Positions 16,023 to 29,597 of a stretch of 64,000 nt of DNA are shown in pieces. Origin of the DNA: an uncultured Bacteroidota bacterium (GTDB lineage: Bacteria; Bacteroidota; Bacteroidia; Flavobacteriales; Flavobacteriaceae); the NCBI GenBank assembly GCA_902626365.1, contig CACOFE010000001.1:62001-126000 (forward strand), given 5' to 3'. The translations under genes were made by a program, and so were the position numbers. The notes beneath the pieces are model-generated. The model saw only the letters and a program-made list of their open reading frames with translations, was not told where the DNA came from and did not search any database. Position 1 is the first letter of the stretch. Every line of letters begins with the position of its first letter.

Positions 16023-17732
16023 ATGGTTGGTTTTAAAGAAATTGGGGTTAATAAAGATTTATGTAAAGCAATAAATGAATTAGGCTTCACAACCCCAACC
16101 GAAATTCAAGAAGAATCGATTCCTTTTTTATTGTCCAATAACAACGACCTTATATCACTTGCTCAAACAGGTACTGGAAAAACCGCAGCTTTTGGATTAC
16201 CCGTAATACAAAAAACCTATTTAGAGAACAAATTTGTACAGACTATTATATTATGTCCTACAAGAGAACTTTGTATTCAAATTTGTAAAGACCTAGAAAA
16301 GTATTCAAAATATATTTCTAGTCTCAAAATATTATCTGTTTATGGGGGTACTAATATTGAAACCCAAATCAAATCATTAAATAAAGGTGTCCACATAGTT
16401 GTAGGTACACCTGGAAGAACCAAGGATTTAATCAAGAGAAAAGTTTTAAAATTAGAATTGGTTGACAAAGTAGTTTTGGATGAAGCTGACGAAATGTTAA
16501 GTATGGGTTTTAAGGATGATTTAGATTTTATATTAGATAGAACAAAATCTGAAAGACAAACAATGCTTTTTTCAGCGACAATGTCAACAGAGGTAAAAAG
16601 TATTTCAAAAAAATACATGAAAGATGCAAAAGAAATTAGCGTATCAAAAATCAATTCTGGAGCAAAAAATATTGAACACCATATTTATAGTGTAAGTTCA
16701 AGAAACAAATACGAGGCACTAAAAAGAATTGCAGACTTTAATCCTAATATATATGGGATTGTTTTTTGCAGAACAAAAAGACATACGAAAGATATTGCAA
16801 ATAAGTTTATAGCAGAAGGATACAATGCAGATGCTATTCATGGAGATTTGTCTCAAAACCAAAGAGACGAAGTAATGCAAAGATTCAGAAATAAGTCCCT
16901 ACAAATTTTAATTGCAACTGATGTAGCTGCACGTGGCTTAGATGTAGATGATATAACGCACGTAATCAATTATTCCCTACCAGATGATCCCGAAGTATAT
17001 ATTCACAGAAGTGGAAGAACAGCAAGAGCAGGTAAAAGTGGAATTTCAATTGCAATCTCAAATGAAAGTGAGAGACGAAAAATAAAATCAATTGAAAAAA
17101 AGGGAGGAATAAAGTTCTTAAATAAGGAAGTTCCAACCGGAGTTGAAATTTGTTCTAACCAACTTTATAAAATGATAGACGAAATTGAAAATGTGGAAGT
17201 TGACGAACAGCAAATTAAGCCATTTTTAAATGATATATATAAAAGACTTGAATGGCTTGACCGAGAAGAGTTAATTAAAAGATTTGTTTCTGCAGAGTTT
17301 AATAGATTTTTAAACTATTATAAAGAATCAAACAGATTACAATCTAAAAAAAGTAAAAAATCTGAGAAAAAAAGAGGAAACGGAAAATCTTTAACTGGGT
17401 TTTCGATTAATATTGGAAGAAAACACAGAGCAACACCGATTGATATTATATCAATAATTAATAGAGCTTTAAAATCAAATGATATTGAAATTGGTAAAAT
17501 TGAACTAAACAGATATCAAACATTTTTTGAAATAGATAAAGATTTTGCTGATAAATTAAAGTCAAATATTAAAAAAATTGATTTTAGGGGAAATGAAATT
17601 ATTTTAGATAGTCCAATGGATTTTGAAGAAATTCCATCAAGGAAAAGAAAGGACAGAAGAAAATCAGTTAGGAAAAGTAGCTCTAGAAAAAAAGGTAAAA
17701 AAAGAAAAAAGAAAAAATCTAGGTTTAAGTAA
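16023..17732 (+). CDS. DEAD-box ATP-dependent RNA helicase with DbpA-type RNA-binding domain
   Basis: 569 residues. Q motif around GFTTPTEIQEESIP (21-34), Walker A AQTGTGKT (47-54), DEAD box 153-156, SAT 184-186, then the second RecA domain with ARGLDVDDITHVINY and HRSGRTARAG. Residues about 480-545 are a DbpA RNA-binding domain (RKHRATPIDIISIINRA, then ending near EIILDSP). The last 25 residues are almost only Lys, Arg and Ser. This set is that of DeaD/CsdA helicases, which act in ribosome assembly and RNA turnover, especially in the cold; a more exact role cannot be read off. It is a single gene, ending at a strong bidirectional terminator. Confidence 0.92.
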   Translation: MVGFKEIGVNKDLCKAINELGFTTPTEIQEESIPFLLSNNNDLISLAQTGTGKTAAFGLPVIQKTYLENKFVQTIILCPTRELCIQICKDLEKYSKYISSLKILSVYGGTNIETQIKSLNKGVHIVVGTPGRTKDLIKRKVLKLELVDKVVLDEADEMLSMGFKDDLDFILDRTKSERQTMLFSATMSTEVKSISKKYMKDAKEISVSKINSGAKNIEHHIYSVSSRNKYEALKRIADFNPNIYGIVFCRTKRHTKDIANKFIAEGYNADAIHGDLSQNQRDEVMQRFRNKSLQILIATDVAARGLDVDDITHVINYSLPDDPEVYIHRSGRTARAGKSGISIAISNESERRKIKSIEKKGGIKFLNKEVPTGVEICSNQLYKMIDEIENVEVDEQQIKPFLNDIYKRLEWLDREELIKRFVSAEFNRFLNYYKESNRLQSKKSKKSEKKRGNGKSLTGFSINIGRKHRATPIDIISIINRALKSNDIEIGKIELNRYQTFFEIDKDFADKLKSNIKKIDFRGNEIILDSPMDFEEIPSRKRKDRRKSVRKSSSRKKGKKRKKKKSRFK

Positions 17733-17740
17733 TAAAAAAA

Positions 17741-17761
17741 CCCCCATCATTTTGATGGGGG
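17741..17761. terminator. Bidirectional terminator between the helicase gene and the tRNA genes
   Basis: Perfect stem CCCCCATCA / TGATGGGGG with a 3-base loop, an A7 run before and TTTT after it. It ends the helicase message on the plus strand and, with seven U, the tRNA transcript on the minus strand. Confidence 0.93.
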
Positions 17762-17766
17762 TTTTG

Positions 17767-17852
17767 TACTGAAGGCGGGACTTGAACCCGCACGGATATT
17801 ACTATCCATTGGATTTTAAGTCCAACGTGTCTACCAATTCCACCACTTCAGC
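17767..17852 (-). tRNA. tRNA-Leu (anticodon UAA)
   Basis: Cloverleaf read on the minus strand: acceptor GCTGAAG / CTTCAGT, D arm GGAATTGGTAGACAC, anticodon loop CTTAAAA with anticodon TAA, a long class II variable arm with GGAT / ATCC stem, and T loop GTTCAAGTC. The CCA end is not encoded (CAA follows the discriminator A). The 1-72 pair is G-U, which is unusual; leucine tRNAs normally have G-C there. Confidence 0.93.
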
Positions 17853-17861
17853 AAATATTTT

Positions 17862-17936
17862 TGGAGCGAAAGACGGGATTTGAACCCGCGACCCTCACCT
17901 TGGCAAGGTGATGCTCTACCCCTGAGCTACTTTCGC
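17862..17936 (-). tRNA. tRNA-Gly (anticodon GCC)
   Basis: Minus strand: acceptor GCGAAAG / CTTTCGC, D arm with CTCAGGGGTAGAGC, anticodon stem-loop ACCTTGCCAAGGT with anticodon GCC, T arm GCGGGTTCAAATCCCGT, discriminator U and an encoded CCA at 17862-17864. It is transcribed first, 12 bases ahead of tRNA-Leu, probably as one precursor. Confidence 0.95.
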
Positions 17937-17971
17937 ATTATTTTAAAGAACATGCACCAGAAGTGCGGATG

Positions 17972-17979
17972 CAAATTTA
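17972..17979 (-). promoter_or_regulatory. -7 promoter box TAAATTTG of the tRNA-Gly/tRNA-Leu unit
   Basis: Exact TANNTTTG match on the minus strand, 35 bases before the mature tRNA-Gly 5' end and just after the GH97 gene's stop. No clear -33 element is seen. Confidence 0.6.
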
Positions 17980-18002
17980 AGATAAATTTTCAAATATGAA
18001 AC

Positions 18003-22786
<4,784 letters not shown>

Positions 22787-22879
22787 TTGGATAAGTTAAA
22801 TACTATTTTTATACCTACATCTTTACTAATGTAATTATTATTTAGTTGTTTAAAAAACAAATGTTTTAAGTAAGCTTAA

Positions 22880-23413
22880 ATGAAAAAATTAAAAAATAGT
22901 GAATTAAACAGAATTTCAATTGAGGAATTTAAAAACTCCTCTAAAACCCCAATTAAAGTTTTACTTGATAACATAAGGAGTGCGCATAATGTTGGAAGTA
23001 TATTTAGATCGTGTGACGCTTTTTTAATAGATGAGATTATTCTATGCGGTATCACAGCTAAACCGCCAAATAAGGAAATTAGAAAAACTGCATTAGGAAG
23101 TACTGATTCAGTAAAATGGACTTATTTTGAAAATATTAAAGATGCAATTTTAAAATTAAAGCAAGAAAAGTATCAAATTATTTCGGTTGAGCAGGCTGAC
23201 AAATCAACTGATCTAAAAAATTTTAAAATTCAATCTAAAAAAAAGTATGCAATAATTTTTGGTAATGAAATAAATGGTGTTAATCAAAAAGTAATTGATA
23301 TGAGCGATGACGTAGTTGAAATACCTCAATTTGGCACAAAGCACTCATTTAATGTTTCGGTGTCTGTAGGAATTGTTATTTGGGATTTTTTCACCAAAAT
23401 AAAAACTAATTGA
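22880..23413 (+). CDS. TrmH/SpoU family RNA 2'-O-methyltransferase
   Basis: 177 residues, the bare catalytic SPOUT domain without the N-terminal substrate-binding extension seen in rRNA enzymes. Motif 1 NIRSAHNVGSIFRSCDAF, motif 2 IIFGNEINGVNQKVID and motif 3 SFNVSVSVGIVIWDFF form the knotted SAM site. The target could be a tRNA ribose, but the family alone does not decide between tRNA and rRNA. Its last 8 bases overlap the end of the convergent folK gene. Confidence 0.88.
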   Translation: MKKLKNSELNRISIEEFKNSSKTPIKVLLDNIRSAHNVGSIFRSCDAFLIDEIILCGITAKPPNKEIRKTALGSTDSVKWTYFENIKDAILKLKQEKYQIISVEQADKSTDLKNFKIQSKKKYAIIFGNEINGVNQKVIDMSDDVVEIPQFGTKHSFNVSVSVGIVIWDFFTKIKTN

Positions 23414-24530
23414 TTCCATTTATGATGGATAAATAATCCAATCTATTTTTTACAAAATCCATTTCAGATACATCTATAAATTTTACATTTAAATCTGGTC
23501 TGGATTTAAAAAATTCAGAATAGCTCTGATTAATTTTTTTTAAATAATCTGCAGAAATTGTCGATTCATAATCTCTGCCTCTTTTTTTGATATTTGTTTT
23601 CAGATTTTCAATCGTTTGATTTAAAAAAATAATTAAATCAGGTTTAACAATACTCCTATACAATGAATAAAATAATTTCCTGTATAAATTATATTCATCA
23701 GAGTTTAAATTAATTTTTGAGAAAATCAATGACTTATGGATGTCATAATCGCTTATAATATTCTGACTAAAAAAATTTAATTGTGATAAATCTTCACTTG
23801 TTTGTTGATATCTGTCAGCTAAAAAAGACATCTCTAACTTAAAGGCAAAATCTTTTGGGTTTTCATAAAATTTAGCTAAAAATGGATTGTCAATAAATCT
23901 TTCAAGCATCAATTTTGTATTAAAATCACTTGAAATTAATTTTGATAAGCTTGTTTTTCCTGAACCTATATTACCTTCAACCGCTATATAATTATAATTT
24001 GTTACGTTGGTTAAATGTGCTGGATTTTTAAGAGATAAATCTTTCTTTTGAACTTTTTGATTGGATTTAAGAGAAGTGAAAATTTCTTTAAATGAAATTT
24101 TACTGATAGGATGAATTAAATTTGGATCAATTTCTAATAATGGTTCTAATACAAATTTTCTTTTACAAATTTCCAAATGAGGTATTTTTAACTCCTCTGA
24201 ATTAATTACCATATCTTCAACTAATAAAATATCAATGTCTATAATTCTAGAGACATATTTTTTTTCTTTGCTTCTATTCCTACCTAAAACAGTTTCAATT
24301 TCAAGCAACTCATTCATTACATGATATGGGGATTTGAAAGAATTAAACGATAAGCATATGTTAAAAAAATCATCACCTTTAAATCCAATTGATTCAGTTT
24401 CATATATTGATGAAATTGTAAGAATTGATGCAATTCTAGAATGAATTAAGTCAATTGATGACTGAATATTGTTCAATCTATCTCCAATATTAGACCCTAT
24501 CGATATATGATATTTTTTATGAAAATCCAT
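23406..24530 (-). CDS. folK: Fused HPPK (folate pathway) and deoxynucleoside kinase
   Basis: About 374 residues from the ATG at 24530; a TTG 7 codons earlier adds no conserved sequence. The first half is 6-hydroxymethyl-7,8-dihydropterin pyrophosphokinase: YHISIGSNIGDR, then the Asp-x-Asp of RIIDIDILL that binds Mg-ATP. The second half is a deoxyadenosine/deoxyguanosine kinase-type P-loop domain with EGNIGSGKTS, a LADRYQ motif and a KKRGRDYE lid. The fusion links dihydropteroate synthesis to deoxynucleoside salvage and is known in Flavobacteriaceae. The two activities do not share substrates, so a common reason for fusion is unknown. Confidence 0.92.
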   Translation of the reverse strand: MDFHKKYHISIGSNIGDRLNNIQSSIDLIHSRIASILTISSIYETESIGFKGDDFFNICLSFNSFKSPYHVMNELLEIETVLGRNRSKEKKYVSRIIDIDILLVEDMVINSEELKIPHLEICKRKFVLEPLLEIDPNLIHPISKISFKEIFTSLKSNQKVQKKDLSLKNPAHLTNVTNYNYIAVEGNIGSGKTSLSKLISSDFNTKLMLERFIDNPFLAKFYENPKDFAFKLEMSFLADRYQQTSEDLSQLNFFSQNIISDYDIHKSLIFSKINLNSDEYNLYRKLFYSLYRSIVKPDLIIFLNQTIENLKTNIKKRGRDYESTISADYLKKINQSYSEFFKSRPDLNVKFIDVSEMDFVKNRLDYLSIINGIN

Positions 24531-24566
24531 ATGAAATAACAAATTAGTCAAAAGAAATTGATTTAC

Positions 24567-24574
24567 TATATTTG
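24567..24574 (+). promoter_or_regulatory. -7 promoter box TATATTTG before the queuosine-precursor transporter
   Basis: Exact TANNTTTG match 15 bases before the ATG at 24590. It contains an in-frame TTG (24572) that would otherwise look like the start; the box explains why that TTG is not translated. Confidence 0.6.
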
Positions 24575-24589
24575 ATTAAAGACAAATTC

Positions 24590-25294
24590 ATGAATCCTGA
24601 AAAAAAAATTTTAGCTCAAAAACTTTATTTGATTCTGGCATCTCTTTTCATTACGTCTTTAGTAGTTTCAAATTTAATTTTTCAAAAGTTTTTTTATTGG
24701 CATCCTATTGATATAGAAATTTTTGGTGAAAAACTATTTTATTTGTCAGTAGGTATTCTTCCATATCCTATAACTTTTCTTATAACTGACCTCATAAGTG
24801 AAATTTATGGGAAAAAGAAAGCTAACCAAGTTGTTACAGTCGGTATTTTTGCTGCAATTTTTTCAACTTTAATAATATATGTAGCTGATTCAGTTCCTGC
24901 AATGGAAAATTCACCAGTTGATGATGCCTTGTTTACAAAAGTATTCGGAAGCACAATAATTGCTGTACTATCTAGCATGCTTAGTTATTTGTTTGCTCAG
25001 TATATTGATATTCATATATATCATTTTTGGAAAAACCTGACAAAGGGTAAAATGTTATGGTTAAGAAATAACTTTTCAACTTTTTTCTCACAGTTTGTTG
25101 ACACATTCACCATTTTATTTTTATTGTGTATGACAAATGTTTTGAATTGGGATCAATTTGCAGGATTGTTAATTTCAGGATTTCTATTTAAAGTTTTAGT
25201 CGCGCTTGTTGATACTCCCTTTTTATATTTAGGTGTTTATTTATTTAGAAATAAATTTGATTTGAAGATTAATGAAGAAATTAATATAGATTAA
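24590..25294 (+). CDS. Queuosine precursor transporter (VUT/DUF165 family)
   Basis: 234 residues and about six membrane helices. The family (YhhQ in E. coli) imports 7-cyano-7-deazaguanine or related queuosine precursors. Family marks include YPITFLITDLISEIYGKKKA in the first half and the charged helix near RNNFSTFFSQFVDTFTILFLL. The ATG at 24590 was chosen because the upstream TTG lies inside a promoter box. It is transcribed alone, divergent from folK and nearly touching the convergent DUF2797 gene (7-base gap). Confidence 0.88.
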   Translation: MNPEKKILAQKLYLILASLFITSLVVSNLIFQKFFYWHPIDIEIFGEKLFYLSVGILPYPITFLITDLISEIYGKKKANQVVTVGIFAAIFSTLIIYVADSVPAMENSPVDDALFTKVFGSTIIAVLSSMLSYLFAQYIDIHIYHFWKNLTKGKMLWLRNNFSTFFSQFVDTFTILFLLCMTNVLNWDQFAGLLISGFLFKVLVALVDTPFLYLGVYLFRNKFDLKINEEINID

Positions 25295-25301
25295 AATTAA
25301 T

Positions 25302-26102
25302 TTACTGGGAGTCAATAGTAATTTTAAATATGTGTCCTTCGTGCCCTCTATAATTAATAACTTTATCTTGGTCAAAAATTAAATATTGCCCTTTGACACC
25401 TAATAATTTTCCTGAAAACTTTGAGTTTTTTTTGAGCTTAATTGAATTTGGTTTTAAAGGAAATTTTTTAACAGGAAAATCTATATTGAATACTTTGCTG
25501 TTTTCATTAAAATAGTGAACAAGATTACTTGGAATATAAGTTTTTGCCTGTTCTTTAATACTTAATAAATTAACATTGTCTCTCTCATTTTTTAACATTT
25601 TTCTCCAGTTAGTCTTATCACTCATGTACTTTTTTAATGCGACTTCAGCAGTACCAGCCAAAAATCTATTCGGAGTTTCAATAATTTCAATAGCCTCATG
25701 TGCTCCTTGGTCAATCCATCGATGAGGTAATTGTGATTTTCTTGTGATTCCAACCTTTACAGATCCAGTATTTGATAAATAAACAATATGAGGTTGGAGT
25801 TGAATTTTCTTTTCATAATCAAGATCTCGGTCTGCAATATTTAAATGTGCTTTACTTAATTCAGGTCTTATAATCCAATCGCCTGCAAGAGGGCTTTCAA
25901 AAAAACATCTCTTACAAAAGCCTTGTCTAAATATGTCATCTTTAGAAGAGCATGAGAGACAACTATATCCAATACATTCAATCGTAAATGATCTTTCTAA
26001 AAATTGGTTTAAATGAATATAACTATTTTCAAATTCAATAAAATAATTAATCACTGAAGAATACTCAGTAGTCATTTTTCTTACCACTCCTTCAAAATGC
26101 AT
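25302..26102 (-). CDS. DUF2797 protein: zinc-ribbon plus GIY-YIG-like domain, function unknown
   Basis: 266 residues. An N-terminal region holds two Cys pairs (CLSC and CKRC, about residues 47-70), a likely zinc ribbon. The following segment, HIVYLSNTGSVKVGITRKSQLPHRW then AGTAEVALKKY, has the look of a GIY-YIG fold (Tyr, Gly-x-x-Lys-x-Gly, Arg and a later Glu). The family is widespread in Bacteroidota and Actinobacteria, and no function is established that I can cite. A nucleic-acid role is inference from the fold. The gene sits alone between two genes on the other strand, with 42 bases to the GH3-like gene. Confidence 0.75.
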   Translation of the reverse strand: MHFEGVVRKMTTEYSSVINYFIEFENSYIHLNQFLERSFTIECIGYSCLSCSSKDDIFRQGFCKRCFFESPLAGDWIIRPELSKAHLNIADRDLDYEKKIQLQPHIVYLSNTGSVKVGITRKSQLPHRWIDQGAHEAIEIIETPNRFLAGTAEVALKKYMSDKTNWRKMLKNERDNVNLLSIKEQAKTYIPSNLVHYFNENSKVFNIDFPVKKFPLKPNSIKLKKNSKFSGKLLGVKGQYLIFDQDKVINYRGHEGHIFKITIDSQ

Positions 26103-26144
26103 AAAATTTTATAATTTTAAGAGAAAGTAAATTACAAAAAAAAG

Positions 26145-27659
26145 ATGCCAATTCCATTAATTAATTCAATTGCTTCATGGCTTCTTAAAAAAAGAATGCA
26201 TCAAATTGAGCTATTTATAAAATATCCCAATGAGGTGCAAAATGACATACTTTTAAATCTTATAAAATCGGCAAAAGACACATTTATTGGCAAAAAATAT
26301 AATTTCAATTCGATTAAAAATTATCAAACCTTTTCAGAGAGAGTTCCGGTATTTAGTTATGAGGAATTTTCGGATAAAATAGATCTAGCCAGAAAGGGTG
26401 AAAATAATATTTTTTGGTCATCAAAAATTAAGTGGTTTGCAAAATCCAGCGGGACAACAAATGCAAAGAGTAAATTTATTCCTGTTAGCGATGAATCTCT
26501 GGAGGATTGTCATTATGCCGCGGGCAAAGACTTGTTATGTATGTATTTAAATAATAATCCAAATTCTCAACTCTTTACCGGAAAAAGCCTAAGACTTGGA
26601 GGAAGCAAAAGCCCTTATCAAAAGAATGGTACATTCTATGGTGACCTATCTGCAATTCTCATTGATAATATGCCTTTTTGGGCAGAGTTTAGTAGTACTC
26701 CAAGCAATAAGACTTCCTTGATGGAGGACTGGAATTATAAAATTCAAGCAATAATTAATGAAACTCTAAACGAAAATGTTACCAGTCTTGCTGGGGTGCC
26801 ATCATGGATGTTAGTACTATTAAATAGAATCCTAAAAGAAAGTAAAAAAGAATATATTTCTGAAATTTGGCCAAACCTAGAAGTATATTTTCATGGAGGA
26901 GTTAGTTTCAAGCCTTACTTAAATCAGTATGATGCCATAATTAATAAGGATTCAATGCAATATTATGAAATATATAATGCTTCTGAAGGATTTTTTGCTA
27001 TTCAATATGAAAATAATTCAAACGAGCTTTTACTAATGTTAGATTACGGTATTTTCTATGAGTTTATTCCTATGAAAACATATGGCAAAAAGAATGAAAA
27101 AATTATCTCATTGAACGAAGTTGAAAAGGATATAAATTATGCAATATTAATAACAACAAATGCCGGATTGTGGAGATATAAAATCGGAGATACCGTAAAA
27201 TTTACAAACTTAAACCCATATAAAATAGTTGTTTCAGGTAGAACAAAACATTTTATAAATGTTTTTGGGGAAGAAGTAATTATTGAAAATACTGATAATG
27301 TAATTAATAAATTATCATCTAAGTATAATTTGGAAATTGTAGATTATACAGTGGCGCCTATTTTTATGGAAAAAAATAAAAAAGGCGCCCATCAATGGTT
27401 CATAGAATTCAAGAATATTCCATCTGAAAAAATTAATGTTGCCGAAATAATTGATAAAGAATTAAAATCGGAAAACTCTGACTATGATGCAAAAAGGTAT
27501 AATGATTTTACGCTTAAAAAACCTGAAATTATAATCTCTAAGAAAGGAGTTTTTTTAAAATGGTTAGAAATAAATAATAAAATTGGTGGACAAAATAAAA
27601 TTCCTAGACTATCAAATGAAAGAAAATTTATTGATAGCCTAATAGAATTAAACAATTAA
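26145..27659 (+). CDS. GH3-like acyl-adenylating enzyme
   Basis: 504 residues, member of the GH3 auxin-responsive family that in plants conjugates amino acids to jasmonate or auxin after adenylation. The ATP-binding [15 protein letters not shown] is at about residues 101-115; [39 protein letters not shown] and [15 protein letters not shown] are further ANL-type motifs. The bacterial enzymes have no assigned substrate, though a carboxylic acid and an amine acceptor are expected. Nothing in the neighbourhood hints at a pathway. The stop overlaps that of clpX by 4 bases. Confidence 0.8.
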   Translation: MPIPLINSIASWLLKKRMHQIELFIKYPNEVQNDILLNLIKSAKDTFIGKKYNFNSIKNYQTFSERVPVFSYEEFSDKIDLARKGENNIFWSSKIKWFAKSSGTTNAKSKFIPVSDESLEDCHYAAGKDLLCMYLNNNPNSQLFTGKSLRLGGSKSPYQKNGTFYGDLSAILIDNMPFWAEFSSTPSNKTSLMEDWNYKIQAIINETLNENVTSLAGVPSWMLVLLNRILKESKKEYISEIWPNLEVYFHGGVSFKPYLNQYDAIINKDSMQYYEIYNASEGFFAIQYENNSNELLLMLDYGIFYEFIPMKTYGKKNEKIISLNEVEKDINYAILITTNAGLWRYKIGDTVKFTNLNPYKIVVSGRTKHFINVFGEEVIIENTDNVINKLSSKYNLEIVDYTVAPIFMEKNKKGAHQWFIEFKNIPSEKINVAEIIDKELKSENSDYDAKRYNDFTLKKPEIIISKKGVFLKWLEINNKIGGQNKIPRLSNERKFIDSLIELNN

Positions 27660-28885
27660 GAAGCTGCTTTTAATTTTTCTAAACTTATTCTAGACATTTG
27701 TTGCTCTGCATATTTCTTATTAACAATCAATTTTTTAATCTCACTTCCAGGTAGATTGAACATTGCATCATTAAGAATTTCCTCACAAAGAGATCTTAGC
27801 CCCCGAGCTCCTAAATTATAGTCAATAGCTTTATCTACAATATAATTTAGGGCGTCTTTTTTAAATTCTAGAACAATATCATCCATTTGAAATAGTTTAA
27901 CATATTGTTTAATTAATGCATTTTTTGGATCTATAAGTATACTTAAGAGAGCATCTTTATTGAGTGGATTCATATAAGTAACAACAGGGAGTCTTCCAAT
28001 AATTTCTGGTATCAAACCAAATTCTTTAAGATCCTTTGGATTAATATGTTTTAAAATATTATTCTTAGAAACCGAATCTTTACCTGTACTCTTATAACCA
28101 ATTACATTTAAATTTAGTCGTCTTGAAATATGTCTTTCAATTCCATCAAATGCACCTCCAGCTATAAAGAGAATCTTTTCGGTATTAATCTCGATAAAAT
28201 TTTGATCAGGGTGCTTTCTACCACCCTTGGGAGGAACATTTACTACAGTTCCCTCTAATAACTTTAATAAGGCTTGCTGAACACCTTCACCTGATACATC
28301 TCTTGTTATTGAAGGATTATCACTCTTTCGAGCAATTTTATCAATCTCATCGATAAATACAATTCCTTTCTCAGCCTTCTCAACATTATAGTCAGCAGAT
28401 TGTAAAAGTTTGGTTAAAATACCCTCTACATCTTCACCAACATAACCAGCTTCAGTTAAAACAGTAGCATCAACAATAGCTAATGGTACATCTAACATTT
28501 TAGCAATTGTCTTTGCTATTAATGTTTTACCTGTACCAGTTTGACCAACCATTATTATATTACTTTTCTCTATCTCTACTTCATTCTCAGTCTCTTGACT
28601 AATTCTTTTATAATGATTATAGACAGATACAGAAATTACTTTTTTTGTATAATCTTGACCTACTATATAATCATCTAAAAACAGCTTGATTTGTCGTGGT
28701 TTTAGAAGCTCTAGATCTGATTTTTCGCTTGAATTATTTTCGTTTGAATTATTTTCCTGAAGAATAATTCCGTTGGCTTGTTCTATACATAAATCACAAA
28801 TGTGGGCATCAATACCTGCAATTAACAGTCTGGTTTGATCTTTTTTCTTACCGCAAAATGAACATTGCAAATCAGACTTACTCAT
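27656..28885 (-). CDS. clpX: ClpX, ATPase subunit of the ClpXP protease
   Basis: 409 residues. N-terminal C4 zinc finger (Cys8, Cys11, Cys30, Cys33), then AAA+ domain with GQTGTGKT (114-121), the [11 protein letters not shown] pore-loop region, [10 protein letters not shown] Walker B and a RGLRSL sensor 2 motif. It unfolds tagged substrates and feeds them to ClpP, encoded 5 bases upstream. The Ser/Asn/Glu-rich linker (42-58) between zinc finger and AAA+ is normal for the phylum. Confidence 0.97.
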   Translation of the reverse strand: MSKSDLQCSFCGKKKDQTRLLIAGIDAHICDLCIEQANGIILQENNSNENNSSEKSDLELLKPRQIKLFLDDYIVGQDYTKKVISVSVYNHYKRISQETENEVEIEKSNIIMVGQTGTGKTLIAKTIAKMLDVPLAIVDATVLTEAGYVGEDVEGILTKLLQSADYNVEKAEKGIVFIDEIDKIARKSDNPSITRDVSGEGVQQALLKLLEGTVVNVPPKGGRKHPDQNFIEINTEKILFIAGGAFDGIERHISRRLNLNVIGYKSTGKDSVSKNNILKHINPKDLKEFGLIPEIIGRLPVVTYMNPLNKDALLSILIDPKNALIKQYVKLFQMDDIVLEFKKDALNYIVDKAIDYNLGARGLRSLCEEILNDAMFNLPGSEIKKLIVNKKYAEQQMSRISLEKLKAAS

Positions 28886-28890
28886 TTTAT

Positions 28891-29565
28891 TTAGCTTTTG
28901 GTTAGAATTTCATCAATCATCCCATATTCAAGTGCTTTATCAGCCTTCATCCAATAATCTCTATCACTATCTGCGTATACTTTATCATATTTCTGCCCAG
29001 TATGTTTACTTATAATTTTATAAAGTTCTTCTTTAAGAGATAGTATCTCTTTGGTTGTTATTTCAATATCACTTGCTTGCCCTTGAGCACCACCCAGAGG
29101 TTGATGAATCATAACTCTAGAATGCGTCAGTCCGCTTCTTTTGCCCTTTTCTCCAGCACATAAAAGCACGGCTCCCATTGAAGCTGCCATTCCAGTACAA
29201 ATTGTGGCAACATCTGGCTTAATAAGCTGCATAGTGTCGTATATACCTAAGCCAGCATAGACACTTCCTCCGGGTGAATTAATATATATTTGAATGTCTT
29301 TGGTTGAATCTGTACTTTCTAAAAATAATAACTGAGCTTGAATAATATTTGCTACCTGATCATTTATCGCAGTACCCATAAAAATAATTCTATCCATCAT
29401 TAATCTAGAGAAAACATCAAAAATTGCGATATTCATTTGTCTTTCCTCAATAATATTTGGAGTTAATCCACTTGGAAACATACTGCTAACAATATCGTTA
29501 TAATAAGTGCTGCTAATACCTTGATCCTTAGTTGCGAATTTTTTAAACTCTTTTCCGAAGTCCAT
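28891..29565 (-). CDS. clpP: ClpP protease subunit
   Basis: 224 residues. The serine-protease triad is Ser129 (GMAASMG), His154 (MIHQP) and Asp203 (DSDRDYWM), spaced as in E. coli ClpP. The N-terminal 25-30 residues are longer than in enterobacteria and may be a propeptide or start-site extension. It forms the tetradecameric chamber served by ClpX, encoded next, and follows tig, the usual tig-clpP-clpX order. Confidence 0.97.
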   Translation of the reverse strand: MDFGKEFKKFATKDQGISSTYYNDIVSSMFPSGLTPNIIEERQMNIAIFDVFSRLMMDRIIFMGTAINDQVANIIQAQLLFLESTDSTKDIQIYINSPGGSVYAGLGIYDTMQLIKPDVATICTGMAASMGAVLLCAGEKGKRSGLTHSRVMIHQPLGGAQGQASDIEITTKEILSLKEELYKIISKHTGQKYDKVYADSDRDYWMKADKALEYGMIDEILTKS

Positions 29566-29597
29566 GATTTAAATTTTATTATTTATAAATATAAGAA

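Noticed and set aside
24572-24589. TTG start for the queuosine-precursor transporter
   Set aside because: The TTG lies inside an exact -7 promoter box and a normal ATG follows at 24590.
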